Origin: Branchiostoma floridae
Lineage: Eukaryota; Chordata; Leptocardii; Amphioxiformes; Branchiostomatidae
DNA length: 64,000 nt
Reading direction: 5' to 3'
Assembly: GCF_000003815.2 (NCBI RefSeq)
Contig: NC_049982.1
Coordinates: 27,891,320-27,955,319 of the forward strand
The notes beneath the pieces are model-generated. The model had not been told where the DNA came from and did no database searches. It was given only the letters and a program-made list of their open reading frames with translations. This document shows, piece after piece, positions 24,401-39,400 of this stretch (position 1 is its first letter; every line of letters starts with the position of its first letter). The position numbers and the translations under genes are program-made.

Positions 24401-27400
24401 TGTGTTTGCATTACGGATTTTTGCTGTCACTATAACTGTACAGTGTCTAGAAGGATATTATTTTATTTGTTAGGTTTTAAAAAGACGATGGTCAAGGTCG
24501 ATTTTGGACCTGCCAGTGGGTGATCTTGAAAATGCAGCAAAACTACGCTGTTTTTGTCTTTGACATGCTGTAGTCTTTTTTTTGTGGCAAATGTCAGAAA
24601 TAAGAAGTGCAAGTTTGGGCCTCCAAGAAGATTTTCTGAGCTACAGGGGCGTTTGGTTTAAATCATACAGAGAGGATAACTGAACAGAGGATCCACTAAT
24701 TTCCATGACATGTATTTGAGAAACCATTGCCTTTACATGATGTATTTTGGAGTACATCTAGACGGTTTGAACAACCGAAAAGGAATCAATTCGACCATAT
24801 ATTGAACTTAGCCTGTTACATACTGGTATCCTGGAAACAAGTTGTTTGTTACAATTAGTGTAGTAATTACAGCAATTTTATCGGTGTTCTACAGAAAGAC
24901 ATTGAGGACTACAAAGAAGAGATATGGAACCACATCAAGGGAAAGGCGGCAGGAAAGCTGGTCATGCCAGAAATATTCGCAGTGGACAACACAACTGATG
25001 ACTCAGAAATTAACAACATTCGTGAGTACATCCGAGAGGTGGTGAAAACCCTGCCCCACATGGGCGAGGAAATCCCCATATCGTGGCTTCATCTCAAGTC
25101 TAAACTGAAGAAACAGCTACAGGAGGGAGGTCCGTTTTGCGACTTCCAACAAGTTGCGAAACTGGCCCGTGATCCCAACATCAACATCACAGACGAGCAC
25201 ACACTCGCCATGGTTCTTACATTCCTCCACGATCGAGGTGACATCATCTTCTTAGACGAACCCAGTCTTCGCGATGATGTCACCCTGCGGCCACAGGTGA
25301 TGATTGACGTCTTCAAGACCATCATCACAGTTCCCGAGTATCAGCAACACAGGCAGACGGACCCAGAAGTAAGGAAGATGTGGGAGAGGCTGGAAAAGGA
25401 AGGAGTCCTCAGCGACAAGTTGCTGACAAGGATCTGGGAAGAGAAGGATCAGCAACTGGAAAGGCCATTTCTGGTCCAGCGCAAGACTTTCCTGAAGAAC
25501 CTGATGGAGAAGTACTATCTGCTCTGCAACGCCACCTTCGTCGGTGATGGTGATGGTGATGACGAATCTCAACAGGAAGAGATGTATTTCGTACCCGCAC
25601 TTCTCAACTGCGAGAGAAACAACGAGATGCTGTATCCCAGCGAAACGAATCGTTTCCCACAGGCACTCTACTTCGTGTTCAGCGAGAAGTTTCTTCCCAG
25701 TGGCATGTTCAGCCGACTACAAGCTTTGTGCGTTCGCAGGTTTGGACTTGCAAAGTCTTGCGTCTATGCGGGTTGCGCACGCTTCCCTACCGACAACAAC
25801 AAGCAATCGTTCGTCGTCTCAAAGGTGAACCACTACCTGAAGGTGGAGCTTCTGTCGTCTTCTGACGCCTTCACAGAAGGTCTGAGCGTCAGGAAGTTTC
25901 TCAGCAGCGCCCTGTTTGAGATCAAAGAGAAATGGATCCCCTGTATCCAGTACAAGCTGTGTTGCTGTAAACAACATGACGACAGAAAAGAACCAGACTT
26001 CCTGGCATTGGCCACAGATGACGGGGCACTGGAACAGGATTCAGGGTACGATCACTGAATGCTATCATTTATGAAGAATGACAAAGACATTGAATTTATT
26101 GCTCGAAATGTATGTCATGAAATAGGATGATGTCTATTCTGTATAGTACAAGCAGAATTTCATTGGAGAGCATTCAGTTTAAAGCGAATCAGTTTCATCT
26201 ACAAGTCCATATGTGGACCAGCGGCAAATATGACATAATCAGCTGTTCAATTTATACATTATTTGGCAAAGTTATGAGATTTTGGAACTTTTGTTTACCA
26301 TTAACTTGGCGAGCGACTACAACCGAAACTTGAATTGAAATCAACTTATACTAACTGACTGTATGTACCTTTTTCTTACCAGAATACCATCTGCATTTCG
26401 TGACGTTTGGATGACTGGTAGCTCACAACCTGATCGAACAGGTAACTCAACCTATTTGAGTACATAGCGTACGACTTTTTTTATATAGGAACTAGATTTA
26501 GGTTTTCTGTTAGTAACAAATAAAGCTCATATTTTACATGATAAGAGTAAGCAGATTCTACAATGTTTCTATCTTCTTCATTTGAATCTTAATTGGTCAA
26601 TCGGTGCAAATTAGCATATAGGCACGCATAATGATTTGCTCAACCAAGGTCTATCATTCTTAAGCGCTGTTTTTATTCGCTATCTATAATAGACCATGCC
26701 AACATTTGTTTATTTATCTTCTGTGTGTCCATAATACGGCACTATGCTGTTACCTTGCATTTCCTTCCTCAATTCATATTCATATGAGAAATTTAAATGT
26801 ACCAGAAAACTCAGGAGGAGACGGCCCAGTGATACTGTTGCCTACGGGAGACCCTAGCAGCATGCGAACGATCGGCCCCGTCTTGGACACTATGGAGCTG
26901 GGGACAGGACTGTCGCTGGACCAGTGTGACCGCACTCGGAACCAGCTGACGCCAAAACAGCGGGTCCAGGTGCTGGTGCGGCTAGTAGAAAACCGCTACC
27001 TGTTGGGAGCCGCCGTGGAGATGTGCTGTCCAGAGTTTATGGATTGCTTCTTGAGGGAAGAACGAGGTATGTTGTCTTTGATACTTGACTTACTTGACTT
27101 ATATCGGGTGCTGCTCCTCCCCTGCCACCCGAACCACTGTAGCAGCCAGAAGTCTCTGTCATCCATCGCCTTCCCCAGGTTGTCTGCCTGTAGACCAGTA
27201 TCCCGTCTGACGATCGGACTTCCAAAATTCAAACAAAATGTGCGTTACTTTCAACACTTAACTTTTCTACATACGAATCAAGGGTCACCCGGGGGGTAAC
27301 CGCTAACCGCTAAGCGAACCATTCGGTAACCGCAAAAAAAGCGACCCCTTACGATCGGACTTCCGAAATTTCAAACAAAATGTGCGTTACTTTCAACACT

Positions 27401-30400
27401 TAAATATCATAGTAATACACTTGGGGAATAGATAGAAAGTGATTTGATTACCCAAAATTACTTTGTAACTTTTCTACATACAAATAAAGGCTCACCCGCG
27501 GGGTAATAGCTAACCGCCAAGCGAACCTTTAGGTAACCGCAAGAAAGCGACCCCTAACGATCGGACTTCCGAAATTTCAAACAAAATGTGCGTTACTTTC
27601 ATTACTTAAATATCACAGTAATACAATTGGGGAATAGATAGAAAGTGATTTGAGTACCCAAATTACTTTGTAATTTTTCTACATAAGAATGAAGGCTCAC
27701 CCGCGGGGTAACCGCTAACCGCTAAAAAAACCCTTCGGTAACCGCAAAAAAGCGACCCCTTACGATCGGACTTCCGAAATTTCAAACAAAATGTGCGTTA
27801 CTTTCAACACTTAAATATCATAGTAATACACTTGGGGAATAGATAGAAAGTGATTTGAGTACGCAAAATTACTTTGTAACTTTTCTACATACGAATGAAG
27901 GCTCACCCGGGGGGTAACCGCTAACCGCTAAGCGAACCCTTCGGTAAACGCATAAAAGCGACCCCTTAAGATCGGACTTCCGAAATTCAAACAAAATGTG
28001 CATTACTTTCAACACTTAAATATCATAGAAATACAGTTGGGGAATAGATAGAAAGTGATTTGAGTACCCAAAATTACTTTGTGACTTTTCTACATTGGAT
28101 TGAAGGCCCACCCGAGGGGTAACCGCTAACCGCTAAGCGAACCCTTCGGTAACCGCAAAAAAGCGACCCCTTACGATCGGACTTCCGAAATTTCAAACAA
28201 AATGTGCGTTACTTTCATTCCTTAAATATCACAGTAATACACTTGGGGAAAAGATAGAAAGTGATCTGAGTACGCAAAATTACTTTGTAACTTTTCTAAA
28301 TACGAATGAAGGCTCACCCGCGGGGTAACCGCTAACCGCCAAGCGAACCCTACGGTAACCGCAAAAAAGCGACCCCTTAAGATCGGACTTCCGAAATTTC
28401 AAACAAAATGTGCGTTACTTTCATTACTTAAATATCATAGTAATACACTTGGGGAATAGATAGAAAGTGATTTGAGTACCCAAAATTACTTTGTAACTTT
28501 TCTACATACGAATGAAGGCTCACCAAGGGGGTAACCGCTAACCGCTAAAAAACCCTTCGGTAACCGCAAAAAGGCGACCCCTTACGACCGGACTTCCGAA
28601 ATTTCAAACAAAATGTGCGTTACTTTCAACACTTAGATATCATAGTAATACACTTGGGGAATAGATAGAAAGTGATTTGAGTACCCAAAATTACTTTGTA
28701 ACTTTTCTACATACGAATAAAGGCTCACCGGGGGGTAACCGCTAACCGCTAAAAAACCCTTCGGTAACCGCAAAAAGGTGACCCCTTACGATCGGACTTC
28801 CGAAATTTCAAACAAAATGTGCTTTACTTTCAACACTTATATATCATAGTTATACACTTGGGGAATAGATAGAAAGTGATCTGAGTACGCAAAATTATTT
28901 TGTAACTTTTCTTCTTACGAATGAAGGCTCACCCGGGTGGTAACCGCTAACCGCTAAGCGAACCCTACGGTAACCGCTAAAAAGCGACCGGTCGACCCTT
29001 TACGATCGGACTTCCAAAATTTCAAACAAAATGTGCGTTACTTTCAACACTTAAATATCATAGTAATACACTTGGGGAATAGATAGAAAGTGATTTGAGT
29101 ACCCAAAATTACTTTGTAACTTTTATACATACGAATGAAGGCTCACCCGCGGGGTAACCGCTAACCGCCAAGCGAATCCTTCGGTAACCACAAAAAAGCG
29201 ACCCCTTACGATCGGACTTCCAAAATTTCAAACAAAATGTGCGTTACTTTCAACACTTAAATATCATAGTGATACACTTGGGGAATAGATAGAAAGTGAT
29301 TTTATTACCCCAAATTACTTTGTAACTTTTCTACATACAAATGAAGGCTTACCCGCGGGGTAATAGCTAACCGCCAAGCGAACCTTTAGGTAACCGCAAA
29401 AAGGCGACCCCTAACGATCGGACTTCCGAAATTTCAAACAAAATGTGCGTTTCTTTCACACTTAAATATCATAGTTAATACACTTGGGGAATAGATAGAA
29501 AGTGATTTGAGTACCCAAAATTACTTTGTAACTTTTCTACATACGAATTAAGGCTCTCCCGCGGGGTAACCGCTAACCGCTAAAAACCCTTCGGTAACCG
29601 CAAAAAGGCGACCCCTTACGATCGGACTTCCGAAATTTGAAACAAAATGTGCGTTACTTTCAACACCTCAATATCATAGTAATACACTTGGGGAATAGAT
29701 AGAAAGTGATCTGAGTACGCAAAATTACTTTGTAACTTTTCTACTTACGAATGAAGGCTCACCCGGGGGGTAACCGCTAACCGCTAAAAAACCCTTCGGT
29801 AACCACAAAAATGCGACCCCTTACGATCGGACTTAGGAAATTTCAAATAAAATGTGCGTAACTTTCATTGCTTAAATATCGTAGTAATAAACTTGGGGAA
29901 TAGATAGAAAGTGATCTGAGTACGCAAAATTTCTTTGTAACTTTTCTACATACGAATGAAGGCTCACCCGGGGGTAACCGCTAACCGCTAAAAAACCCTT
30001 CGGTAACAGCAAAAAAGCGACCCCTTACGATCGGACTTCCGAAATTTCAGACAAAATGTGCGTTACTTTCAACACTTAGATATCATAGTAATACACTTGG
30101 GGGATAGATAGAAAGTGATTTGAGTACCCAAAATTACTTTGNNNNNNNNNNNNNNNNNNNNNNNNNNNNNNNNNNNNNNNNNNNNNNNNNNNNNNNNNNN
30201 NNNNNNNNNNNNNNNNNNNNNNNNNNNNNNNNNNNNNNNNNNNNNNNNNNNNNNNNNNNNNNNNNNNNNNNNNNNNNNNNNNNNNNNNNNNNNNNNNNNN
30301 NNNNNNNNNNNNNNNNNNNNNNNNNNNNNNNNNNNNNNNNNNNNNNNNNNNNNNNNNNNNNNNNNNNNNNNNNNNNNNNNNNNNNNNNNNNNNNNNNNNN

Positions 30401-33400
30401 NNNNNNNNNNNNNNNNNNNNNNNNNNNNNNNNNNNNNNNNNNNNNNNNNNNNNNNNNNNNNNNNNNNNNNNNNNNNNNNNNNNNNNNNNNNNNNNNNNNN
30501 NNNNNNNNNNNNNNNNNNNNNNNNNNNNNNNNNNNNNNNNNNNNNNNNNNNNNNNNNNNNNNNNNNNNNNNNNNNNNNNNNNNNNNNNNNNNNNNNNNNN
30601 NNNNNNNNNNNNNNCCCTTCGGTAACCGCAAAAAAGCGACCCCTTACGATCGGACTTCCGAAATTTCAAACAAAATGTGCGTTACTTTCAACACTTAAAT
30701 ATCATAGTAATACACTTGGGGAAGAGATAGAAAGTGATTTGAGTACCCAAAATTACTTTGTAACTTTTCTACATACGGATGAAGGCTCACCCGCGGGGTA
30801 ATAGCTAACCACCAAGCGAACCCTTAGGTAACCGGAAAAAAAGCGACCCCTTAAGATCGGACTTCCTAAATTTCAAACGAAATGTGCGTTACTTTCAACA
30901 CTTAAATATCATAGTAATACACTTGGGGAATAGATAGAAAGTGATTTGAGTACGCAAAATTACTTTGTAACTTTTCTACATACGAATGAAGGCTCACCCG
31001 GGGGTAACCGCTAACCGCTAAAAAACCCTTCGGTAACCGCTAAAAAGCGACCCCTTACGATCGGACTTCCGAAATTTCAAACAAAATGTGCGTTACTTTC
31101 ATCACTTAAATATCATAGTAATACACTTGGGGAATAGATAGAAAGTGATTTGAGTACCCAAAATTACTTTGTAACTTTTCTACATACGAATGAAGGCTCA
31201 CCCGGGGGTAACCGCTAACCGCTAAAAAACCCTTCGGTAACCGCTAAAAAGCGACCCCTTACGATCGGACTTCCGAAATTTCAAACAAAATGTGCGTTAC
31301 TTTCATCACTTAAATATCATAGTAATACACTTGGGGAATAGATAGAAAGTGATTTGAGTACCCAAAATTACTTTGTAACTTTTCTACATACGAATGAAGA
31401 CTCACCCGGGGGGTAAACCGGTAACCGCCAAAAAAACCCCTTTGGAAACCGCAAAAAAAGGGACCCCTTAAGATCGGACTTCCGAAATTTGAAACAAAAT
31501 GTGCGTTACTTTCAACACTTAAATATCATAGTAATACACTTGGGGAATAGATAGAAAGTGATTTGAGTACGCAAAATTACTTTGTAACTTTTCTACATAC
31601 GAATGAAGGCTCACCCGGGGGTAACCGCTAACCGCTAAAAAACCCTTCGGTAACCGCTAAAAAGCGACCCCTTACGATCGGACTTCCGAAATTTCAAACA
31701 AAATGTGCGTTACTTTCATCACTTAAATATCATAGTAATACACTTGGGGAATAGATAGAAAGTGATTTGAGTACCCAAAATTACTTTGTAACTTTTCTAC
31801 ATACGAATGAAGGCTCTCCCGCGGGGTAACCGCTAACCGCTAAGCGAATCCTTCGGTAACCGCAAAACAGCGACCCCTTACGATCGGACTTCCAAAATTT
31901 CAAACAAAATGTGCGTTACTTTCAACACTTAAATATCATAGTGATACACTTGGGGAATAGATAGAAAGTGATTTTATTACCCCAAATTACTTTGTAACTT
32001 TTCTACATACGAATGAAGGCTTACCCGCGGGGTAATAGCTAACCGCCAAGCGAACCTTTAGGTAACCGCAAAAAGGCGACCCCTTAAGATCGGACTTCCG
32101 AAATTTCAAACAAAATGTGCGTTACTTTCATTACTTAAATATCATAGTAATACACTTGGGGAATAGATAGAAAGTGATTTGAGTACCCAAAATTACTTTG
32201 TAACTTTTCTACATACGAATGAAGGCTCACCCNNNNNNNNNNNNNNNNNNNNNNNNNNNNNNNNNNNNNNNNNNNNNNNNNNNNNNNNNNNNNNNNNNNN
32301 NNNNNNNNNNNNNNNNNNNNNNNNNNNNNNNNNNNNNNNNNNNNNNNNNNNNNNNNNNNNNNNNNNNNNNNNNNNNNNNNNNNNNNNNNNNNNNNNNNNN
32401 NNNNNNNNNNNNNNNNNNNNNNNNNNNNNNNNNNNNNCGGGGGTAACCGCTAACCGCTAAAAACCCTTCGGTAACCGCTAAAAAGCGACCCCTTACGATC
32501 GGACTTCCGAAATTTCAAACAAAATGTGCGTTACTTTCATCACTTAAATATCATAGTAATACACTTGGGGAATAGATAGAAAGTGATTTGAGTACCCAAA
32601 ATTACTTTGTAACTTTTCTACATACGAATGAAGACTCACCCGGGGGGTAACCGCTAACCGCCAAGCGAACCCTTTGGTAACCGCAAAAAAGCGACCCCTT
32701 AAGATCGGACTTCCGAAATTTGAAACAAAATGTGCGTTACTTTCAACACTTAGATATCATAGTAATACACTTGGGGAATAGATAGAAAGTGATTTGAGTA
32801 CCCAAAATTACTTTGTAACTTTTCTACATACGAATAAAGGCTCGCCCGGGGGGTAACCCCTAACCGCTAAAAAACCCTTCGGTAACCGCAAAAAGGCGAC
32901 ACCTTACGATCGGACTTCCGAAATTTCAAACAAAATGTGCGTTACTTTCAACACTTAGATATCATAGTAATACACTTGGGGAATAGATAGAAAGTGATTT
33001 GAGTACCCAAAATTACTTTGTAACTTTTCTACAGACGAATAAAGGCTCACCCGCGGGGTAACCGCTAACCGCTAAAAAAAACCTTCGGTAACCGCAAAAA
33101 GGCGACCCCTTACGATCGGACTTCCGAAATTTCAAACAACATGTGCGTTACTTTCAACACTTAAATATTTTAGTATAATACAGTTGGGGAATAGATAGAA
33201 AGTGATTTGAGTACGCAAAATTACTTTGTAACTTTTCTACATACGAATGAAGGCTCACCAAGGGGGTAACCGCTAACCGCTAAAAAACCCTTCGGTAACC
33301 GCAAAAAAGCGACCCCTTACGATCCGGACTCCCGCATTTCAAACAAAATGTGCGTTACTTTCATCACTTAAATATCATAGTAATACACTTGGGGAATAGA

Positions 33401-36400
33401 TAGAAAGTGATTTGAGTACCCAAAATTACTTTGTAACTTTTCTACATACGAATGAAGGCTCACCCGGGGGGTAACCGCTAACCGCTAAAAAACCCTTTGG
33501 TAACCGCAAAAAAGCGACCCCTTAAGATCGGACTTCCGAAATTTGAAACAAAATGTGCGTTACTTTCAACACTTAAATATCATAGTAATACACTTGGGGA
33601 ATAGATAGAAAGTGATTTGAGTACGCAAAATTACTTTGTAACTTTTCTACATACGAATGAAGGCTCACCCGGGGGTAACCGCTAACCGCTAAAAAACCCT
33701 TCGGTAACCGCTAAAAAGCGACCCCTTACGATCGGACTTCCGAAATTTCAAACAAAATGTGCGTTACTTTCATCACTTAAATATCATAGTAATACACTTG
33801 GGGAATAGATAGAAAGTGATTTGAGTACCCAAAATTACTTTGTAACTTTTCTACATACGAATGAAGGCTCACCCGGGGGTAACCGCTAACCGCTAAAAAA
33901 CCCTTCGGTAACCGCTAAAAAGCGACNNNNNNNNNNNNNNNNNNNNNNNNNNNNNNNNNNNNNNNNNNNNNNNNNNNNNNNNNNNNNNNNNNNNNNNNNN
34001 NNNNNNNNNNNNNNNNNNNNNNNNNNNNNNNNNNNNNNNNNNNNNNNNNNNNNNNNNNNNNNNNNNNNNNNNNNNNNNNNNNNNNNNNNNNNNNNNNNNN
34101 NNNNNNNNNNNNNNNNNNNNNNNNNNNNNNNNNNNNNNNNNNNNNNNNNNNNNNNNNNNNNNNNNNNNNNNNNNNNNNNNNNNNNNNNNNNNNNNNNNNN
34201 NNNNNNNNNNNNNNNNNNNNNNNNNNNNNNNNNNNNNNNNNNNNNNNNNNNNNNNNNNNNNNNNNNNNNNNNNNNNNNNNNNNNNNNNNNNNNNNNNNNN
34301 NNNNNNNNNNNNNNNNNNNNNNNNNNNNNNNNNNNNNNNNNNNNNNNNNNNNNNNNNNNNNNNNNNNNNNNNNNNNNNNNNNNNNNNNNNNNNNNNNNNN
34401 NNNNNNNNNNNACAGTTGGGGAAAAGATAGAAAGTGATTTGAGTACGCAAAATTACTTTGTAACTTTTCTACATACGAATGAAGGCTCACCAAGGGGGTA
34501 ACCGCTAACCGCTAAAAAACCCTTCGGTAACCGCAAAAAAGCGACCCCTTACGATCGGACTTCCGAAATTTCAAACAAAATGTGCGTTACTTTCAACACT
34601 TAAATATCATAGTAATACACTTGGGGAAGAGATAGAAAGTGATTTGAGTACCCAAAATTACTTTGTAACTTTTCTACATACGAATGAAGGCTCACCCGCG
34701 GGGTAATAGCTAACCACCAAGCGAACCCTTAGGTAACCGCAAAAAAAGCGACCCCTAACGATCGGACTTCCGAAATTTCAAACAAAATGTGCGTTACTTT
34801 CAACACTTAAATATCATAGTAATACACTTGGGGAATAGATAGAAAGTGATTTGAGTACCCAAAATTACTTTGTAACTTTTCTACATACGAATGAAGACTC
34901 ACCCGGGGGGTAACCGCTAACCGCCAAGCGAACCCTTTGGTAACCGCAAAAAAGCGACCCCTTAAGATCGGACTTCCGAAATTTCAAACAAAATGTGCGT
35001 TACTTTCATTCCTTAAATATCATAGTCATACACTTGGGGAAAAGATAGAAAGTGATCTGAGTACGCAAAATTACTTTGTAACTTTTCTAAATACGAATGA
35101 AGGCTCACCCGCGGGGTAACCGCTAACTGCCAAGCGAACCCTTTGGTAACCGCAAAAAAGCGACCCCTTAAGATCGGACTTCCGAAATTTCAAACAAAAT
35201 GTGCGTTACTTNNNNNNNNNNNNNNNNNNNNNNNNNNNNNNNNNNNNNNNNNNNNNNNNNNNNNNNNNNNNNNNNNNNNNNNNNNNNNNNNNNNNNNNNN
35301 NNNNNNNNNNNNNNNNNNNNNNNNNNNNNNNNNNNNNNNNNNNNNNNNNNNNNNNNNNNNNNNNNNNNNNNNNNNNNNNNNNNNNNNNNNNNNNTTAAAG
35401 AAAATGTGCGTTACTTTCATTACTTAAATATCACAGTCATACACTTGGGGAATAGATAGAAAGTGATTTGAGTACGCAAAATTACTTTGTAACTGTTCTA
35501 CATACGAATGAAGGCTCACGCGCGGGGTAACCGCTAACCGCTAACCGCTAAAAAACCCTTCGGTAACCGCAAAAAGGCGACCCCTTACGACCGGACTTCC
35601 GAAATTTCAAACAAAATGTGCGTTACTTTCATTCCTTAAATATCATAGTAATACACTTGGGGAAAAGATAGAAAGTGATCTGAGTACGCAAAATTACTTT
35701 GTAACTTTTCTAAATACGAATGAAGGCTCACCCGCGGGGTAACCGCTAACCGCCAAGCGAACCCTTCGGTAACCGCAAAAAAGCGACCCCTTAAGATCGG
35801 ACTTCCGAAATTTCAAACAAAATGTGCGTTACTTTCATTCCTTAAATATCATAGTAATAGACTTGGGGAAAAGATAGAAAGTGATCTGAGTACGCAAAAT
35901 TACTTTGTAACTTTTCTAAATACGAATGAAGGCTCACCCGCGGGGTAACCGCTAACCGCCAAGCGAACCCTTTGGTAACCGCAAAAAAGCGACCCCTTAA
36001 GATCGGACTTCCGAAATCTCAAACAAAATGTGCGTTACTTTCATTACTTAAATATCATAGTAATACACTTGGGGAATAGATAGAAAGTGATTTGAGTACC
36101 CAAAATTACTTTGTAACTTTTCTACATACGAATGAAGGCTCTCCCGCGGGGTAACCGCTAACCGCTAAAAACCCTTCGGTAACCGCAAAAAGGCGACCCC
36201 TTACGATCGGACTTCCGAAATTTGAAACAAAATGTGCGTTACTTTCAACACCTAAATATCATAGTAATACACTTGGGGAATAGATAGAAGGTGATCTGAG
36301 TACGCAAAATTACTTTGTAACTTTTCTACTTACGAATGAAGGCTCACCCGGGGGGTAACCGCTAACCGCTAAAAAACCCTTCGGTAACCACAAAAATGCG

Positions 36401-39400
36401 ACCCCTTACGATCGGACTTAGGAAATTTCAAATAAAATGTGCGTAACTTTCATTGCTTAAATATCGTAGTAATAAACTTGGGGAATAGATAGAAAGTGAT
36501 CTGAGTACGCAAAATTTCTTTGTAACTTTTCTACATACGAATGAAGGCTCACCCGGGGGTAACCGCTAACCGCTAAAAAACCCTTCGGTAACCGCAAAAA
36601 AGCGACCCCTTACGATCTGACTTCCGAAATTTCAAACAAAATGTGCGTTACTTTCAACACTTAGATATCATAGTAATACACTTGGGGAATAGATAGAAAG
36701 TGATTTGAGTNNNNNNNNNNNNNNNNNNNNNNNNNNNNNNNNNNNNNNNNNNNNNNNNNNNNNNNNNNNNNNNNNNNNNNNNNNNNNNNNNNNNNNNNNN
36801 NNNNNNNNNNNNNNNNNCGAACACCCGACCCCTTACGATCGGACTTCCGAAATTTCAAACAAAATGTGCGTTACTTTCAACACTTAGATATCATAGTAAT
36901 ACACTTGGGGAATAGATAGAAAGTGATTTGAGTACCCACAATTACTTTGTAACTTTTCTACAGACGAATAAAGGCTCACCCGCGGGGTATCCGCTAACCG
37001 CTAAAAAAACCCTTCGGTAACCGCAAAAAGGCGACCCCTTACGATCGGACTTCCGAAATTTCAAACAACATGTGCGTTACTTTCAACACTTAAATATTTT
37101 AGTATAATACAGTTGGGGAATAGATAGAAAGTGATTTGAGTACGCAAAATTACTTTGTAACTTTTCTACATACGAATGAAGGCTCACCAAGGGGGTAACC
37201 GCTAACCGCTAAAAAACCCTTCGGTAACCGCAAAAAAGCGACCCCTTACGATCGGACTTCCGAAATTTCAAACAAAATGTGCGTTACTTTCAACACTTAA
37301 ATATCATAGTAATACACTTGGGGAAGAGATAGAAAGTGATTTGAGTACCCAAAATTACTTTGTAACTTTTCTACATACGAATGAAGGCTCACCCGCGGGG
37401 TAATAGCTAACCACCAAGCGAACCCTTAGGTAACCGCAAAAAAAGCGACCCCTAACGATCGGACTTCCGAAATTTTAAACAAAATGTGCGTTACTTTCAA
37501 CACTTAAATATCATAGTAATACACTTGGGGAATAGATAGAAAGTGATTTGAGTACCCAAAATTACTTTGTAACTTTTCTACATACGAATGAAGACTCACC
37601 CGGGGGGTAACCGCTAACCGCCAAGCGAACCCTTTGGTAACCGCAAAAAAGCGACCCCTTAAGATCGGACTTCCGAAATTTCATCCTCGCCATTTTAGCT
37701 TAATACCAACACTTAAATATCATAGTAATACACTTGGGGAATAGATAAAAAGTGATTTGAGTACGCAAAATTACTTTGTAACTTTTCTACATACGAATGA
37801 AGGCTCACCCGGGGGGTAACCGCTAACCGCTAAGCGAACCCTTCGGTAAACGCATAAAAGCGACCCCTTAAGATCGGACTTCCGAAATTTCAAACAAAAT
37901 GTGCATTACTTTCAACACTTAAATATCATAGTAATACAGTTGGGGAATAGATAGAAAGTGATTTGAGTACCCAAAATTACTTTGTGACTTTTCTACATTG
38001 GATTGAAGGCCCACCCGAGGGGTAACCGCTAACCGCTAAGCGAACCCTTCGGTAACCGCAAAAAAGCGACCCCTTACGATCGGACTTCCGAAATTTCAAA
38101 CAAAATGTGCGTTACTTTCATTCCTTAAATATCATAGTAATACACTTGGGGAAAAGATAGAAAGTGATCTGAGTACGCAAAATTACTTTGTAACTTTTCT
38201 AAATACGAATGAAGGCTCACCCGCGGGGTAACCGCTAACCGCCAAGCGAACCCTTTGGTAACCGCAAAAAAGCGACCCCTTAAGATTGGACTTCCGAAAT
38301 TTCAAAGAAAATGTGCGTTACTTTCATTACTTAAATATCACAGTAATACACTTGGGGAATAGATAGAAAGTGATTTGAGTACGCAAAATTACTTTGTAAC
38401 TTTTCTACATACGAATGAAGGCTCACCCGCGGGGTAACCGCTAACCGCTAAAAAACCCTTCGGTAACCGCAAAAAGGCGACCCCTTACGACCGGACTTCC
38501 GAAATTTCAAACAAAATGTGCGTTACTTTCATTCCTTAAATATCATAGTAATACACTTGGGGAAAAGATAGAAAGTGATCTGAGTACGCAAAATTACTTT
38601 GTAACTTTTCTAAATACGAATGAAGGCTCACCCGCGGGGTAACCGCTAACCGGCAAGCGAACCCTTCGGTAACCGCAAAAAAGCGACCCCTTAAGATCGG
38701 ACTTCCGAAATTTCAAACAAAATGTGCGTTAATTTCATTACTTAAATATCATAGTAATACACTTGGGGAATAGATAGAAAGTGATGTGAGTACGCAAAAT
38801 TACTTTGTAACTTTTCTACTTACGAATGAAGGCTCACCCGGGGGGTAACCGCTAACCGCTAAAAAACCCTTCGGNNNNNNNNNNNNNNNNNNNNNNNNNN
38901 NNNNNNNNNNNNNNNNNNNNNNNNNNNNNNNNNNNNNNNNNNNNNNNNNNNNNNNNNNNNNNNNNNNNNNNNNNTTAAATATCGTAGTAATACACTTGGG
39001 GAATAGATAGAAAGTGATCTGAGTACGCAAAATTTCTTTGTAACTTTTCTACATACGAATGAAGGCTCACCCGGGGGTAACCGCTAACCGCTAAAAAACG
39101 CTTCGGTAACCGCAAAAAAGCGACCCCTTACGATCGGACTTCCGAAATTTCAAACAAAATGTGCGTTTCTTTCATCACTTAAATATCATAGTAATACACT
39201 TGGGGAATAGATAGAAAGTGATTTGAGTCCCCAAAATTACTTTGTAACTTTTCTACATACGAATGAAGGCTCCCCCGGGGGTAACCGCTAACCGCTAAAA
39301 AACCCTTCGGTAACCGCTAAAAAGCGACCCCTTACGATCGGACTTCCGAAATTTCAAACAAAATGTGCGTTACTTTCATCACTTAAATATCATAGTAATA

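Noticed and set aside
25089..26015. Minus-strand frames opposite the COR exon
   Set aside because: Shadows of a long plus-strand coding exon with clear COR motifs.
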